Below, one piece after another: positions 14,141 through 20,929 of a DNA stretch of 21,501 bases. Under the pieces are notes generated by a model that was not told the DNA's origin, did no database searches, and saw nothing but the letters and a program-made list of their open reading frames with translations. Origin of the DNA: Streptomyces sp. NRRL WC-3618 (GTDB taxonomy: Bacteria > Actinomycetota > Actinomycetes > Streptomycetales > Streptomycetaceae); assembly GCF_001280005.1 (NCBI RefSeq), contig NZ_LGDW01000045.1, forward strand, positions 1 to 21,501. The letters are read 5' to 3'. Numbering within the stretch: the stretch's first letter is position 1; each line of letters opens with the position of its first letter. Position numbers and translations under genes: made by a program.

Positions 14141-14554
14141 ATGAACACCACGGTCAGCTGCGAGCTGCACCTGCGCCTCGTTGTGTCGAGCGAGTCCTCA
14201 CTGCCTGTTCCCGCAGGACTGCGGTATGACACGGCCGATCCCTACGCCGTGCACGCCACCTTCCACACCGGAGCCGAGGAAACCGTCGAGTGGGTGTTCG
14301 CCCGCGACCTGCTCGCGGAGGGCCTCCACCGGCCCACCGGCACCGGTGACGTCCGAGTCTGGCCGTCCCGGAGCCACGGTCAGGGCGTTGTCTGCATCGC
14401 CCTCAGCTCCCCGGAGGGCGAGGCCCTCCTCGAAGCTCCCGCACGAGCCCTGGAGTCCTTCCTGAAGCGAACGGACGCCGCTGTGCCACCCGGCACGGAA
14501 CACCGCCACTTCGACCTCGACCAGGAGCTGTCCCACATCCTGGCGGAAAGCTAG
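14141..14554 (+). CDS. ssgB: Sporulation-specific cell division activator SsgB
   Basis: The 137-residue protein has exactly the length of S. coelicolor SsgB (SCO1541) and its recognisable sequence (MNTTVSCELHLRLVVSSESS, DPYAVHATFHTG, VEWVFARDLLAEGL, FDLDQELSHILAES). SsgB is a cytoplasmic SALP-family protein that positions FtsZ in aerial hyphae so that sporulation septa form; SsgA guides SsgB itself. It is found in spore-forming actinomycetes, which places the organism. ATG 14141 was chosen on family length, with GAAAGG about 10 nt upstream; the frame is open further back but the extension (MACRFRRRANPRAH) is not family-like. A very strong hairpin follows 72 bp after the stop. Confidence 0.96.
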   Translation: MNTTVSCELHLRLVVSSESSLPVPAGLRYDTADPYAVHATFHTGAEETVEWVFARDLLAEGLHRPTGTGDVRVWPSRSHGQGVVCIALSSPEGEALLEAPARALESFLKRTDAAVPPGTEHRHFDLDQELSHILAES

Positions 14555-14626
14555 GAAGAGGCTCCCACCCAGCCGCCCGGCGCCGTCCACTCGGGGAGAC
14601 GGCTCGGGTCACAACCGCATATGGCA

Positions 14627-14669
14627 CACCGCCGCCGCCCCGCGGGTTTCCCGCGGGGCGGCGGCGGTG
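14627..14669 (+). terminator. 20-bp perfect hairpin downstream of ssgB
   Basis: CACCGCCGCCGCCCCGCGGG (14627-14646) pairs completely with 14650-14669; loop TTT. No T-run follows. Given its place 72 bp past ssgB and before the next gene on the same strand, a terminator is the simplest reading. Confidence 0.8.
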
Positions 14670-14807
14670 CGTCCGCGCGCCTTTACTGGGCGGCCGTGTC
14701 CCCGACGCCGTCGGAGGCGACGCACACCTCCGTCGCTGTGAGCCACTACCATCGGCCAGCATCGGCGGGCGGGCGCCCGACCGTCCAGGCAGGCCAGGGA
14801 GAGCAAC

Positions 14808-15365
14808 GTGCTGATCACCCACGACACCCGGTGCGCCCTCGACACCGTGGTCGATCTGGTGAACACCGCGCCGGACGACGACACGACGGACGGGCTGCCC
14901 GATGTCGAGGCGCTCGGAAATTTCGTACGAAAGCACAACATAAGCGATGTCGGCGTGCTCTCGGAGGCCGATCTCGCCGCCGTGCACAGGATCCGTGAGC
15001 GGTTCGCCGGGGTGTTCGCGGCCCAGGACGCCCGGATCGCCGCCGCGCTCATCAACGAGCTGGTCGCCGCGGCGGGCACCACGCCCCGGCTCACGGACCA
15101 CGACGGGTACGACTGGCACGTGCACTACTTCGCACCCGGCGCGTCCATCGCGGACCACCTCGCCGCCGACTGCGGGATGACCCTCGCGTTCTTCGTGGTC
15201 GCCGGCGAGCAGGAACGGCTGCGGCGCTGCGAGGCCCCGGACTGCCGGCACGCCTTCGTCGACGTCTCCCGCAACCGGTCACGCCGCTACTGCGACAGCC
15301 GCACCTGCGGGAACCGGCTGCACGTGGCGGCCTACCGGGCGCGCCGCAAGGAGTCGGCGGGCTGA
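14808..15365 (+). CDS. CGNR zinc-finger (ABATE-type) putative regulator
   Basis: The 185-residue protein has an N-terminal helical domain beginning LDTVVDLVNT, as in stress-induced ABATE-domain proteins, and a C-terminal CGNR zinc finger: C141-x4-C146 ... C162-x4-C167, with CGNR at 167-170 and a basic tail (LHVAAYRARRK). The finger is thought to bind DNA, so a transcriptional regulator is likely; the targets are unknown. GTG at 14808 is preceded by GGGAGAG, about 6 nt away; LITHDTRCALDTVVDLVNT is the normal family start. It is transcribed alone: a terminator separates it from ssgB and a hairpin at 15400-15420 ends it against a convergent small gene. Confidence 0.92.
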   Translation: MLITHDTRCALDTVVDLVNTAPDDDTTDGLPDVEALGNFVRKHNISDVGVLSEADLAAVHRIRERFAGVFAAQDARIAAALINELVAAAGTTPRLTDHDGYDWHVHYFAPGASIADHLAADCGMTLAFFVVAGEQERLRRCEAPDCRHAFVDVSRNRSRRYCDSRTCGNRLHVAAYRARRKESAG

Positions 15366-15399
15366 CGGGCGGAAGGTCGGAGCCTGGTGCTGACGCAGC

Positions 15400-15420
15400 C
15401 CCCGGCGGGTGACGCCGGGG
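15400..15420. terminator. Bidirectional hairpin between convergent genes
   Basis: CCCCGGCG/CGCCGGGG, 8-bp perfect stem with a 5-nt loop, 35 bp past the CGNR gene stop and 16 bp past the stop of the convergent small membrane protein gene. No T-run. Confidence 0.65.
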
Positions 15421-15435
15421 ACTGGCGTGTACAGC

Positions 15436-15588
15436 TCACAGCAACAGCAGATCATGCAACGAAGCCATGAGCAGCAGACACCCGATCACCGCAAGGAAGA
15501 TCATCAGCGGTGGCTGGGAAAGGGCGAAGAGGCACCCGCGCGGCTCGTCCTTCGGCGGCACGGCCTCGCTCTGTGTTGTGTCCAGCAT
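15436..15588 (-). CDS. Small single-span membrane protein (50 residues)
   Basis: Short gene: ATG 15588 to TGA 15436. The protein has a polar, charged, proline-rich front (MLDTTQSEAVPPKDEPRG, then CLFALSQPP) and one hydrophobic span from about residue 28 to 43 (LMIFLAVIGCLLLMAS), ending HDLLLL. It reads like a real small membrane protein rather than G+C-driven noise: the charge and hydrophobicity are cleanly divided, and the frame ends just before a hairpin. An in-frame TGA lies 10 codons upstream with no other start between, so the ATG is fixed. The ribosome-binding site is weak (GACGAG directly before ATG). Two cysteines (19, 37) are present. Function unknown; possibly a regulator or subunit of a membrane complex. 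Confidence 0.65.
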   Translation of the reverse strand: MLDTTQSEAVPPKDEPRGCLFALSQPPLMIFLAVIGCLLLMASLHDLLLL

Positions 15589-15809
15589 CTCGTCGCGATG
15601 ATGACGTAGCCGACACCCTCACCGCGATCAACGCACCCGAAATGCACGGTAGTTCACGAAATTCCGCAATGTCCACAGCGAGTCATGATCGCTTCCGAGC
15701 GACCTCCGACGCCTCCCGGCCGTTTGTGTCGTTTCAGCCCGCCTGCAGCCGTGTCCCGTCCTCTCCCGTCACACGTCACACACCGGACGACCTCATAGGC
15801 CGTGCGGCT

Positions 15810-16265
15810 TCATATGCCGTGCTTCTTCAGGATCGCCTCGATGTCGCTGAAGTCGTCCCCCGCACCACCGCCGCGCGGTTTGACGGCCGGCTGGGCCGCA
15901 GGACGGGATGCCTTGCCGCGTCCCTCCCCCGGCGAGGGCGCCGAGGCCGCCGGGGCCACCGCTTCACGCTGTGCGGCCTGCGTCTCTCTGCGTTCCGTGC
16001 GGCTGCCGCCCTTTCGCCGCTCCACCGCGCGCGTGGTCGTGAAGAGCAGCCAGGCGCCGCCGAGCACACCGAAGCCCGCCCAGGCGGAGGGGCTGAAGGC
16101 GGTGTCGGCCGCCCACCCCACCACTCCGGTCATCACGAGGCCGACGGGAACCAGCGAGTAGGCGGCGATACGGGCAGCCGCGAGAAATCGCTTGCGGTAC
16201 GCCGTGACGACCGCGATGCCCAGGCCGGCCGCGGAGACGGCGGAACAGAGTGTCTCGGCAATCAT
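15810..16265 (-). CDS. Three-span membrane protein with charged C-terminal tail
   Basis: The 151-residue protein has three hydrophobic segments (about 6-23, 33-53, 61-80), then a long hydrophilic tail rich in Arg, Ala, Pro and Gly (ERRKGGSRTERRETQ...), ending in a short acidic and basic motif, DDFSDIEAILKKHGI, that may be a conserved docking element. I do not recognise the family. ATG 16265 was chosen because GGAGG lies 5 nt upstream and the protein begins right at the first span; the frame extends far upstream but with non-family-like sequence that overlaps the divergent gene. It is divergent from the DsbA-like gene, with 178 bp between. Function unknown. Confidence 0.8.
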   Translation of the reverse strand: MIAETLCSAVSAAGLGIAVVTAYRKRFLAAARIAAYSLVPVGLVMTGVVGWAADTAFSPSAWAGFGVLGGAWLLFTTTRAVERRKGGSRTERRETQAAQREAVAPAASAPSPGEGRGKASRPAAQPAVKPRGGGAGDDFSDIEAILKKHGI

Positions 16266-16443
16266 CCGGGCCTCCAGGCAGGATTCGTCGCGCAGACGCG
16301 CTTTTGTCCCTTCCATCCTGCACCGCCCGGTCCTCCGGATGCCATGCTCCGGCCCGAGATCAGGGACATCTCCGGGTCGACTCCTCCACAGGTCCCGGTC
16401 CCCTCGTACGCCGCCCCCGGCCGGAGCTGGGAAACTGGTGCCC

Positions 16444-16986
16444 ATGAGTGACTCCTCCCCCGCGCCCGCCGACCCCGCCGCCCCGGCTTCCGCCGCCGTC
16501 CTCGACGTCTGGTGCGAGCTCCAGTGCCCGGACTGCCGCACCGCCCTGGACGACGTACGCGCCCTGCGTGCCCGCTACGGAGACCGGCTGGAGGTGCGGC
16601 TGCGGCACTTCCCGCTGGAGCGGCACAAGCACGCCTTCGCCGCCGCGCAGGCCGCCGAGGAGGCGACGGAGCAGGGGCAGGCGTGGGCGTACGTCGAGGC
16701 GGTGCTCGGCCGGGTCGAGGAGCTGGACCGTAGGGGCGAACCCTTCCTGGTCGAGGTGGCCCGCGAACTCGGCCTGGACGCGGATGAGTTCGACACCGCA
16801 TTGATCGACGGTCGGCACATCCTGATCATCGACGCCGACCAGGCGGAGGGCAAGGCCATCGGGGTGACCGGCACGCCGACGTACGTCATCGCCGGTGAGC
16901 TTCTCGACGGCGGCAAGAGCCAGGAAGGGCTGCGGGAAAGGATCGAGGAGATCGTGGACCGGCTGCTGGCCGGGCAGGGGGCCTGA
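16444..16986 (+). CDS. Cytoplasmic DsbA/FrnE-like thioredoxin-fold oxidoreductase
   Basis: The 180-residue protein has the thioredoxin-fold active site C28-P-D-C31 (LDVWCELQCPDCR), an inserted helical domain typical of DsbA and FrnE (HAFAAAQAAEEATEQGQAWAY), and the cis-proline loop GVTGTPTYVI with P145. There is no signal peptide, only an Ala/Pro-rich start, so it should act in the cytoplasm. It could form, break or rearrange disulfides, or work as an isomerase of the FrnE type; the partner is unknown. ATG 16444 was chosen as the nearest start to the fold; a weak GGGAA lies upstream. It stands alone, convergent with the GNAT gene. Confidence 0.9.
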   Translation: MSDSSPAPADPAAPASAAVLDVWCELQCPDCRTALDDVRALRARYGDRLEVRLRHFPLERHKHAFAAAQAAEEATEQGQAWAYVEAVLGRVEELDRRGEPFLVEVARELGLDADEFDTALIDGRHILIIDADQAEGKAIGVTGTPTYVIAGELLDGGKSQEGLRERIEEIVDRLLAGQGA

Positions 16987-17010
16987 CGCCCACGCCGGTC
17001 GCATGGGCCC

Positions 17011-17038
17011 TCGGCCGTGGACCGTCGGCCGTGGACCG
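17011..17038. repeat. 14-bp tandem duplication
   Basis: TCGGCCGTGGACCG occurs twice head to tail (17011-17024, 17025-17038) in the 60-bp gap between two convergent genes. It is likely a slippage duplication; function unlikely. Confidence 0.9.
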
Positions 17039-17046
17039 TCGACGGC

Positions 17047-17871
17047 CTACAGCAGGTTCTTGTACATGTGCCGGGTCACCGTCTCGTACCCCAGCGACTC
17101 GTAGAGCCGTTCCGCCGGAGTGTTGCCCGCGAAGACGTTCAGGGAGATGGCCGGCCGACCGGCCGCGATCGACTGGGCCTCCGCCAGGAGCATGAGGGCG
17201 CGGCCGTGGCCTCTGCCCCGGTGTTCCGCCTCGGTCTCGACGCCGAAGACGAACGCCAGGCCGTCGCGGGAGCTCAGCCACAGGGTGCCGACCCGGGTGC
17301 CCTCGTGTTCCAGGACGGTGAGCGTCACGCCCTCGCTGGCCACACCCTGCGGCAGCAGCAGTGCGTGATCCCGTTGCGCCTTGGCGTGCGCCTCCGCTGT
17401 CGGCACACCCCGCTCGATCCAGCTTTGCGCGTAGCTCAGCCGGCGCGCCGCCTCCCACACCTCGAACTCGGCCTCCGTCATGGGCCGGCCCATGCTTCCG
17501 GAGGGCAGTTCGGGCGCGGTGGCGCCGAGCACCTTGTCCATACGGCGGTTGCGCACGACGTAACCGAGCGCGGTCGCGAGGCGCAGCGCCGCCGGTGCGT
17601 CGGCCGGGACGGACGCCTCGATAATCCGGCAGCCCCAGCTCCGCGCCACCTCCTCCGCGGCGAGCGCGGCCACAGTGCCCCGGCCGCGCCGCTGGTCGGG
17701 TTCGTCGATGCGGAGGTCGAGGATCTTCGCCACCGGGTTCCCGAACGCGGAGTCGGTGCCGAGGTGTATCACGCCGACAGGACGGCTGTTCACGCACACC
17801 TGGTAACGGCGTGAACACGTCCCGTCGGCCTCGCGCTGCAGCGGCTCGGTCGGCCGCAGGGTGGTGGTCAT
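17047..17871 (-). CDS. Tandem GNAT-family N-acetyltransferase
   Basis: The 274-residue protein contains two GNAT halves. The first (about 20-115) has LDLRIDEPDQ-R61-R-G-R-G65 and ASVPADAPAALRLATALGYV; the second (about 160-274) has the acetyl-CoA motif ETEAEH-R218-G-R-G-H-G-R and NVFAGNTPAERLYESLGYE, the usual C-terminal end. The second half keeps the complete pyrophosphate loop and is probably the active one; the first has a degenerate loop. It transfers an acetyl group from acetyl-CoA to an unknown amine. ATG 17871 has no convincing Shine-Dalgarno sequence. It follows pabC by 85 bp on the same strand and may be co-transcribed; no functional link to folate is evident. Confidence 0.9.
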   Translation of the reverse strand: MTTTLRPTEPLQREADGTCSRRYQVCVNSRPVGVIHLGTDSAFGNPVAKILDLRIDEPDQRRGRGTVAALAAEEVARSWGCRIIEASVPADAPAALRLATALGYVVRNRRMDKVLGATAPELPSGSMGRPMTEAEFEVWEAARRLSYAQSWIERGVPTAEAHAKAQRDHALLLPQGVASEGVTLTVLEHEGTRVGTLWLSSRDGLAFVFGVETEAEHRGRGHGRALMLLAEAQSIAAGRPAISLNVFAGNTPAERLYESLGYETVTRHMYKNLL

Positions 17872-17956
17872 CAGGGGTGTTCTACCCGCTGGGGAGGCCG
17901 ACCGCAGCCTGATTGATGCCGCACAAGTGTTGCCTTTTCTCGGCCTTGCCCCTCAC

Positions 17957-18778
17957 TCAGGGGTCGAGGTCGTCCCCCGCCCGCTCGTCGAAGATCCGCA
18001 TCGCCTTGGCCGTCACCGAGCCCGGTACGCCCGGGAGTTGACGGTCGTCGACGCGCCCCACGGCCTGTACGTCCCTCAGGGTGGACGTCAGGAAGATCTC
18101 GTCGGCGCCTTCCAGGACGTCGAGCGGCAGGTCGGTCTCCTTGGCGCCCGTCCACTCCACGACGAGGGCGCGAGTGATCCCGGCGAGGCAGCCGGAGGCG
18201 AGCGGCGGGGTGTGGAGCTCGCCGTCCAGGACGACGAAGACGTTCGACCCCGTCCCCTCGCACAGCCGGCCGACCGTGTTGCCGAACAGCGCCTCGGACG
18301 CGCCCTGTTCGCGCGCCCTGGCGAGGGCGACGACGTTCTCGGCGTACGAGGTGGTCTTCAGGCCGGTGACAGCGCCGCGTTCGTTACGGGTCCAGGGAAC
18401 CGTGATCACGGCGGTCGAGTCGGGACGCCGGGCGGTTTCCCCGACGGCAACGATCAGGGTCGGGCCGTGCTCCCCGCGGTCGGAGCCGAGGGGGCCGTGA
18501 CCGCCGGTGTACGTGATGCGCAGGCGGCCCAGCGCCATCGGACTGGCGTCGAGTACGGCCGTACAGGCGCGGCGGACCTCGTCGAGGTCGGGGTCGGGCA
18601 GGCCGAGGCCGCGGGCCGAGCGGGTCAGCCGGTCCAGGTGGCGGGTGAGCGCGAACGGCCGGCCGTCGACCGCCTTGACCGTCTCGAAGATGCCGTCGCC
18701 CACGGTCAGTCCGTGGTCGAATACGGAAACGCGGGCGGACTCGATGTCCCGCAGCGCGCCGTCGAGCCATAGCTTCAC
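17957..18778 (-). CDS. pabC: Aminodeoxychorismate lyase (class IV aminotransferase fold)
   Basis: The 273-residue protein is a PLP-dependent fold IV enzyme: VFDHGLTVGDGIFETVK (19-35) is the classic start, K141 in LKTTSYAENV is the PLP lysine, and FGNTVGRLCEGTGSNVFVV and FLTSTLRDVQAV are the usual cofactor segments. Next to pabB it most likely eliminates pyruvate from 4-amino-4-deoxychorismate to give p-aminobenzoate for folate. The alternative, a branched-chain or D-amino acid aminotransferase, cannot be excluded from sequence alone. The GTG start (18778) lies in a GTGA overlap with pabB, with GAAGGG about 8 nt upstream, so the two enzymes are made together. Confidence 0.88.
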   Translation of the reverse strand: MKLWLDGALRDIESARVSVFDHGLTVGDGIFETVKAVDGRPFALTRHLDRLTRSARGLGLPDPDLDEVRRACTAVLDASPMALGRLRITYTGGHGPLGSDRGEHGPTLIVAVGETARRPDSTAVITVPWTRNERGAVTGLKTTSYAENVVALARAREQGASEALFGNTVGRLCEGTGSNVFVVLDGELHTPPLASGCLAGITRALVVEWTGAKETDLPLDVLEGADEIFLTSTLRDVQAVGRVDDRQLPGVPGSVTAKAMRIFDERAGDDLDP

Positions 18779-19827
18779 GTCAACAACCCTTCTTCGCTCG
18801 CCTCGTACGGTCCCGACGCTATCGCGAGCAGCCGGGAGGCCTTCAGCTCGGTCTCCCGCCACTCCCCCTCGGGGTCCGAACCCCAGGTGATGCCCGCTCC
18901 GGTGCCGAAGCGCAGCATGCCGTCGGCCCGGTCGATCCAGAAGGTGCGGATACCGACCGCCAGTTCACCGGTGCCCCGGTCCGCGTCGACCCAGCCGATG
19001 CCGCCGCAGTACGGGCCACGGGGTGCCGTCTCCAGGGCGTCGATGATCCGCAGGGCGCTCGACTTGGGCGCGCCGGTGACCGAGCCCGGCGGAAAGGCCG
19101 CCGCCAGCAGCTCCGGCCAGCCGCTGTGCGGGCGCAGTTCCCCTCGTACCGTCGACACGAGATGGACCAGCCCGGGGTGCTTCTCGACGACGCACAGTTC
19201 GGGGACGGTCACCGAACCCGTCGCGCAGACCCGCCCGATGTCGTTGCGGACCAGGTCCACGATCATCACGTTCTCGGCGTAGTCCTTCTCCAGGAGGTCC
19301 GCCTCGGTGCGTCCGGTGCCCTTTATCGGGCCCGATTCGACGGTCCGGCCGACACGGCGAAGGAAGAGTTCGGGGGACGCGGTGGCGATCTCGACGCCGT
19401 ACGCGGGCAGGCGGATCGTTCCTGCAAAGGGCGCCGGGTTGCCGTGCGCGAGCAGCGAGGTCAGCGCGTCCACATCCGCGTCGGGCGCGACGGGCGCGGA
19501 CAGTACCCTGCACAGGTTCGCCTGGTAGACCTCACCGGCCGCGATGTGCTCACGGATCCGGCGCACCCCCGCCGTATACGCGGCGCGGTCGAGGGACGAC
19601 GTCCAGTCACCGGCGGTCGGCCCTCGCCACTCTCCGCGCCCCGACCTCGGGGCGGGCACCGGTTGTTCTCGTACGTCGCGGAAGCGGGCACAGGTCAGGC
19701 GGCCCCCGTAGTCCGCGGACACGGCCCAGAAACCGGTGGAGTCGAGGGCCGCGGGATCGCTGGTGACCTCCAGCAGACCGGTGGCGACAAGCCCGCCGAA
19801 GCGGGCGAGAGGAGCGAGATCGGACAC
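18775..19827 (-). CDS. pabB: Aminodeoxychorismate synthase component I (chorismate-binding)
   Basis: The 350-residue protein has the chorismate-binding signature: GEVYQANLCR (99-106), SPELFLRR, GPIKGTGRT with K169 (PabB enzymes have PIKGT where anthranilate synthases have PIAGT), ENVMIVDLVRNDIGRV, GSVTGAPK (249-255), and GTGAGITWGSDPEGEW near the end. It aminates chorismate for p-aminobenzoate and needs ammonia from a PabA subunit, which is not encoded here. It is shorter than E. coli PabB at the N-terminus. The GTG start at 19827 (SDLAPLARFGG) has no Shine-Dalgarno sequence but lies 7 nt after a TAGACT box, which suggests a leaderless transcript. Followed by pabC in a GTGA overlap. Confidence 0.92.
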   Translation of the reverse strand: MSDLAPLARFGGLVATGLLEVTSDPAALDSTGFWAVSADYGGRLTCARFRDVREQPVPAPRSGRGEWRGPTAGDWTSSLDRAAYTAGVRRIREHIAAGEVYQANLCRVLSAPVAPDADVDALTSLLAHGNPAPFAGTIRLPAYGVEIATASPELFLRRVGRTVESGPIKGTGRTEADLLEKDYAENVMIVDLVRNDIGRVCATGSVTVPELCVVEKHPGLVHLVSTVRGELRPHSGWPELLAAAFPPGSVTGAPKSSALRIIDALETAPRGPYCGGIGWVDADRGTGELAVGIRTFWIDRADGMLRFGTGAGITWGSDPEGEWRETELKASRLLAIASGPYEASEEGLLT

Positions 19828-19834
19828 ACCGCCG

Positions 19835-19840
19835 AGTCTA
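19835..19840 (-). promoter_or_regulatory. -10 box implying leaderless pabB mRNA
   Basis: Minus-strand TAGACT (TANNNT pattern) ends exactly 7 nt before the GTG start of pabB, the spacing typical for transcription starting at the G of the start codon. The -35 region is weak. Confidence 0.5.
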
Positions 19841-19913
19841 TGGCGGGTGTCCCGCGGGTGCCCTGACCATGTCTTCGAGTGGGCACAGCGCAGCACGCTG
19901 CACAAACGCGTTT

Positions 19914-19941
19914 TTGTGCTGGCCCCGGAATCCGCTAGAGT
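19914..19941 (+). promoter_or_regulatory. Promoter of the Gly-Cys-Val3 tRNA operon
   Basis: -35 TTGTGC (19914-19919), 16-bp spacer, -10 TAGAGT (19936-19941), about 40 bp before the first tRNA. A perfect palindrome AAACGCGTTT (19904-19913) lies against the -35, flanked by GCAC/GTGC that extend the symmetry. Confidence 0.7.
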
Positions 19942-19982
19942 TCAACACGTCGCCGGGACGCGAGAGCGCACCGAAACGGCAC

Positions 19983-20055
19983 GCGGACGTAGCTCAGTTG
20001 GTAGAGCGCAACCTTGCCAAGGTTGAGGTCGCCAGTTCGAACCTGGTCGTCCGCT
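19983..20055 (+). tRNA. tRNA-Gly (anticodon GCC)
   Basis: 73 nt. Acceptor GCGGACG/CGTCCGC, discriminator T, anticodon stem CAACC/GGTTG with loop TTGCCAA giving GCC (reads GGC/GGU), T-loop TTCGAAC. No CCA encoded. First gene of the tRNA operon. Confidence 0.97.
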
Positions 20056-20094
20056 CGCAGGAAGAGGGGGATCTTCCCGAACCCCCGCACTCCT

Positions 20095-20168
20095 GGTGGA
20101 GTGGCCGAGAGGCGAGGCAACGGCCTGCAAAGCCGTCTACACGGGTTCAAATCCCGTCTCCACCTCCA
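20095..20168 (+). tRNA. tRNA-Cys (anticodon GCA), CCA encoded
   Basis: Acceptor GGTGGAG/CTCCACC, discriminator T, anticodon stem ACGGC/GCCGT with loop CTGCAAA giving GCA, T-loop TTCAAAT. It is the only tRNA here whose CCA (20166-20168) is present in the DNA. Confidence 0.96.
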
Positions 20169-20169
20169 A

Positions 20170-20241
20170 GGACGATTAGCTCAGCGGGAGAGCGCTTCCC
20201 TGACACGGAAGAGGTCACTGGTTCAATCCCAGTATCGTCCA
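20170..20241 (+). tRNA. tRNA-Val (anticodon GAC), copy 1
   Basis: 72 nt. Acceptor GGACGAT/ATCGTCC, discriminator A, anticodon stem CTTCC/GGAAG with loop CTGACAC giving GAC (reads GUC/GUU), T-loop TTCAATC. It starts one base after the CCA of tRNA-Cys. Confidence 0.97.
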
Positions 20242-20275
20242 CTGGTCCGCAAGGACCTGATCCGCAAGGGTCCCC

Positions 20276-20347
20276 GCGCGATTAGCTCAGCGGGAGAGCG
20301 CTTCCCTGACACGGAAGAGGTCACTGGTTCAATCCCAGTATCGCGCA
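20276..20347 (+). tRNA. tRNA-Val (anticodon GAC), copy 2, variant acceptor stem
   Basis: 72 nt, identical to copy 1 from position 4 through the T-arm, but the acceptor is GCGCGAT/ATCGCGC. Pairs 2-71 and 3-70 are changed on both sides so that pairing is kept. Anticodon GAC and discriminator A are unchanged, so it should still be a valine tRNA. The spacer before it holds a GGTCC-GCAA-GGACC hairpin (20244-20257). Confidence 0.94.
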
Positions 20348-20401
20348 CGTGGTAAGCAGGAAATCACGGCCCACCTCACGGTCTTCGGGTCGTGGTCCCG
20401 A

Positions 20402-20473
20402 GGACGATTAGCTCAGCGGGAGAGCGCTTCCCTGACACGGAAGAGGTCACTGGTTCAATCCCAGTATCGTCCA
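20402..20473 (+). tRNA. tRNA-Val (anticodon GAC), copy 3
   Basis: 72 nt, identical to copy 1 at 20170-20241, including the acceptor GGACGAT/ATCGTCC. Last gene of the operon, 9 bp before the terminator stem. No CCA encoded. Confidence 0.97.
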
Positions 20474-20481
20474 CATGTGAG

Positions 20482-20518
20482 AGAAGCCCCCAGCCGTCTT
20501 GTACGGCTGGGGGCTTCT
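20482..20518 (+). terminator. Terminator of the tRNA operon
   Basis: AGAAGCCCCCAGCCGT pairs with ACGGCTGGGGGCTTCT (16 bp, loop CTTGT), followed by a short pyrimidine tail. It ends 16 bp before the stop of the convergent zinc-ribbon gene and may serve both directions. Confidence 0.88.
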
Positions 20519-20534
20519 TCGTGGTTCCGGCAGG

Positions 20535-20837
20535 TCAGCTGGAGAACAGCATGTGGCCGAAGCTCTTGTGGCGCTTGTGGCCGTAGTGACCGCCGCCATG
20601 GCCGCCGCCGTGGTGACCGCCCTGCGGAGCGCCCCAGGCGGGCGCCGGAGCGGCCGGGTAGGCCTGCGGGGCCGGCGGGGGCGGCGCGGCGGGCCCCGAC
20701 CACTGGGACTCCACACGGGTCAGCGCCTCCAGCTCGCCGTAGTCGAGGAAGATCCCCCGGCAGCCACTGCACTGCTCGATCTGGACACCATTGCGGTTGT
20801 ACGTGTGCATCGGCGCGTGGCACTTCGGACACTGCAT
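20535..20837 (-). CDS. TFIIB-type zinc-ribbon domain protein
   Basis: The 100-residue protein has a zinc ribbon at its N-terminus, C3-P-K-C6 and C23-S-G-C26, followed by RGIFLDYGELEAL, the defining pattern of zf-TFIIB family proteins. An Ala/Pro-rich linker (about 48-72) leads to a Gly/His-rich tail (GGHHGGGHGGGHYGHKRH), which could bind metal, ending FGHMLFSS. No membrane span. The molecular role of these small bacterial zinc-ribbon proteins is unknown. ATG 20837 was chosen because the ribbon begins at once; AGGGAG lies about 11 nt upstream, a little far. The frame is open upstream but overlaps the phosphotransferase gene. It is convergent with the tRNA operon. Confidence 0.88.
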   Translation of the reverse strand: MQCPKCHAPMHTYNRNGVQIEQCSGCRGIFLDYGELEALTRVESQWSGPAAPPPPAPQAYPAAPAPAWGAPQGGHHGGGHGGGHYGHKRHKSFGHMLFSS

Positions 20838-20929
20838 GCTCGGCTCAACTCCCTGCCGTCGGTACTGCTTCTTGATCCGGTTTCGCCTCTCGCCAGGACA
20901 GACTCCGTCCGGCTCCGGTCGGTTGCACC

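Noticed and set aside
20170..20473. CRISPR-like spaced repeats
   Set aside because: The three 72-base repeats fold as tRNA-Val(GAC) genes.
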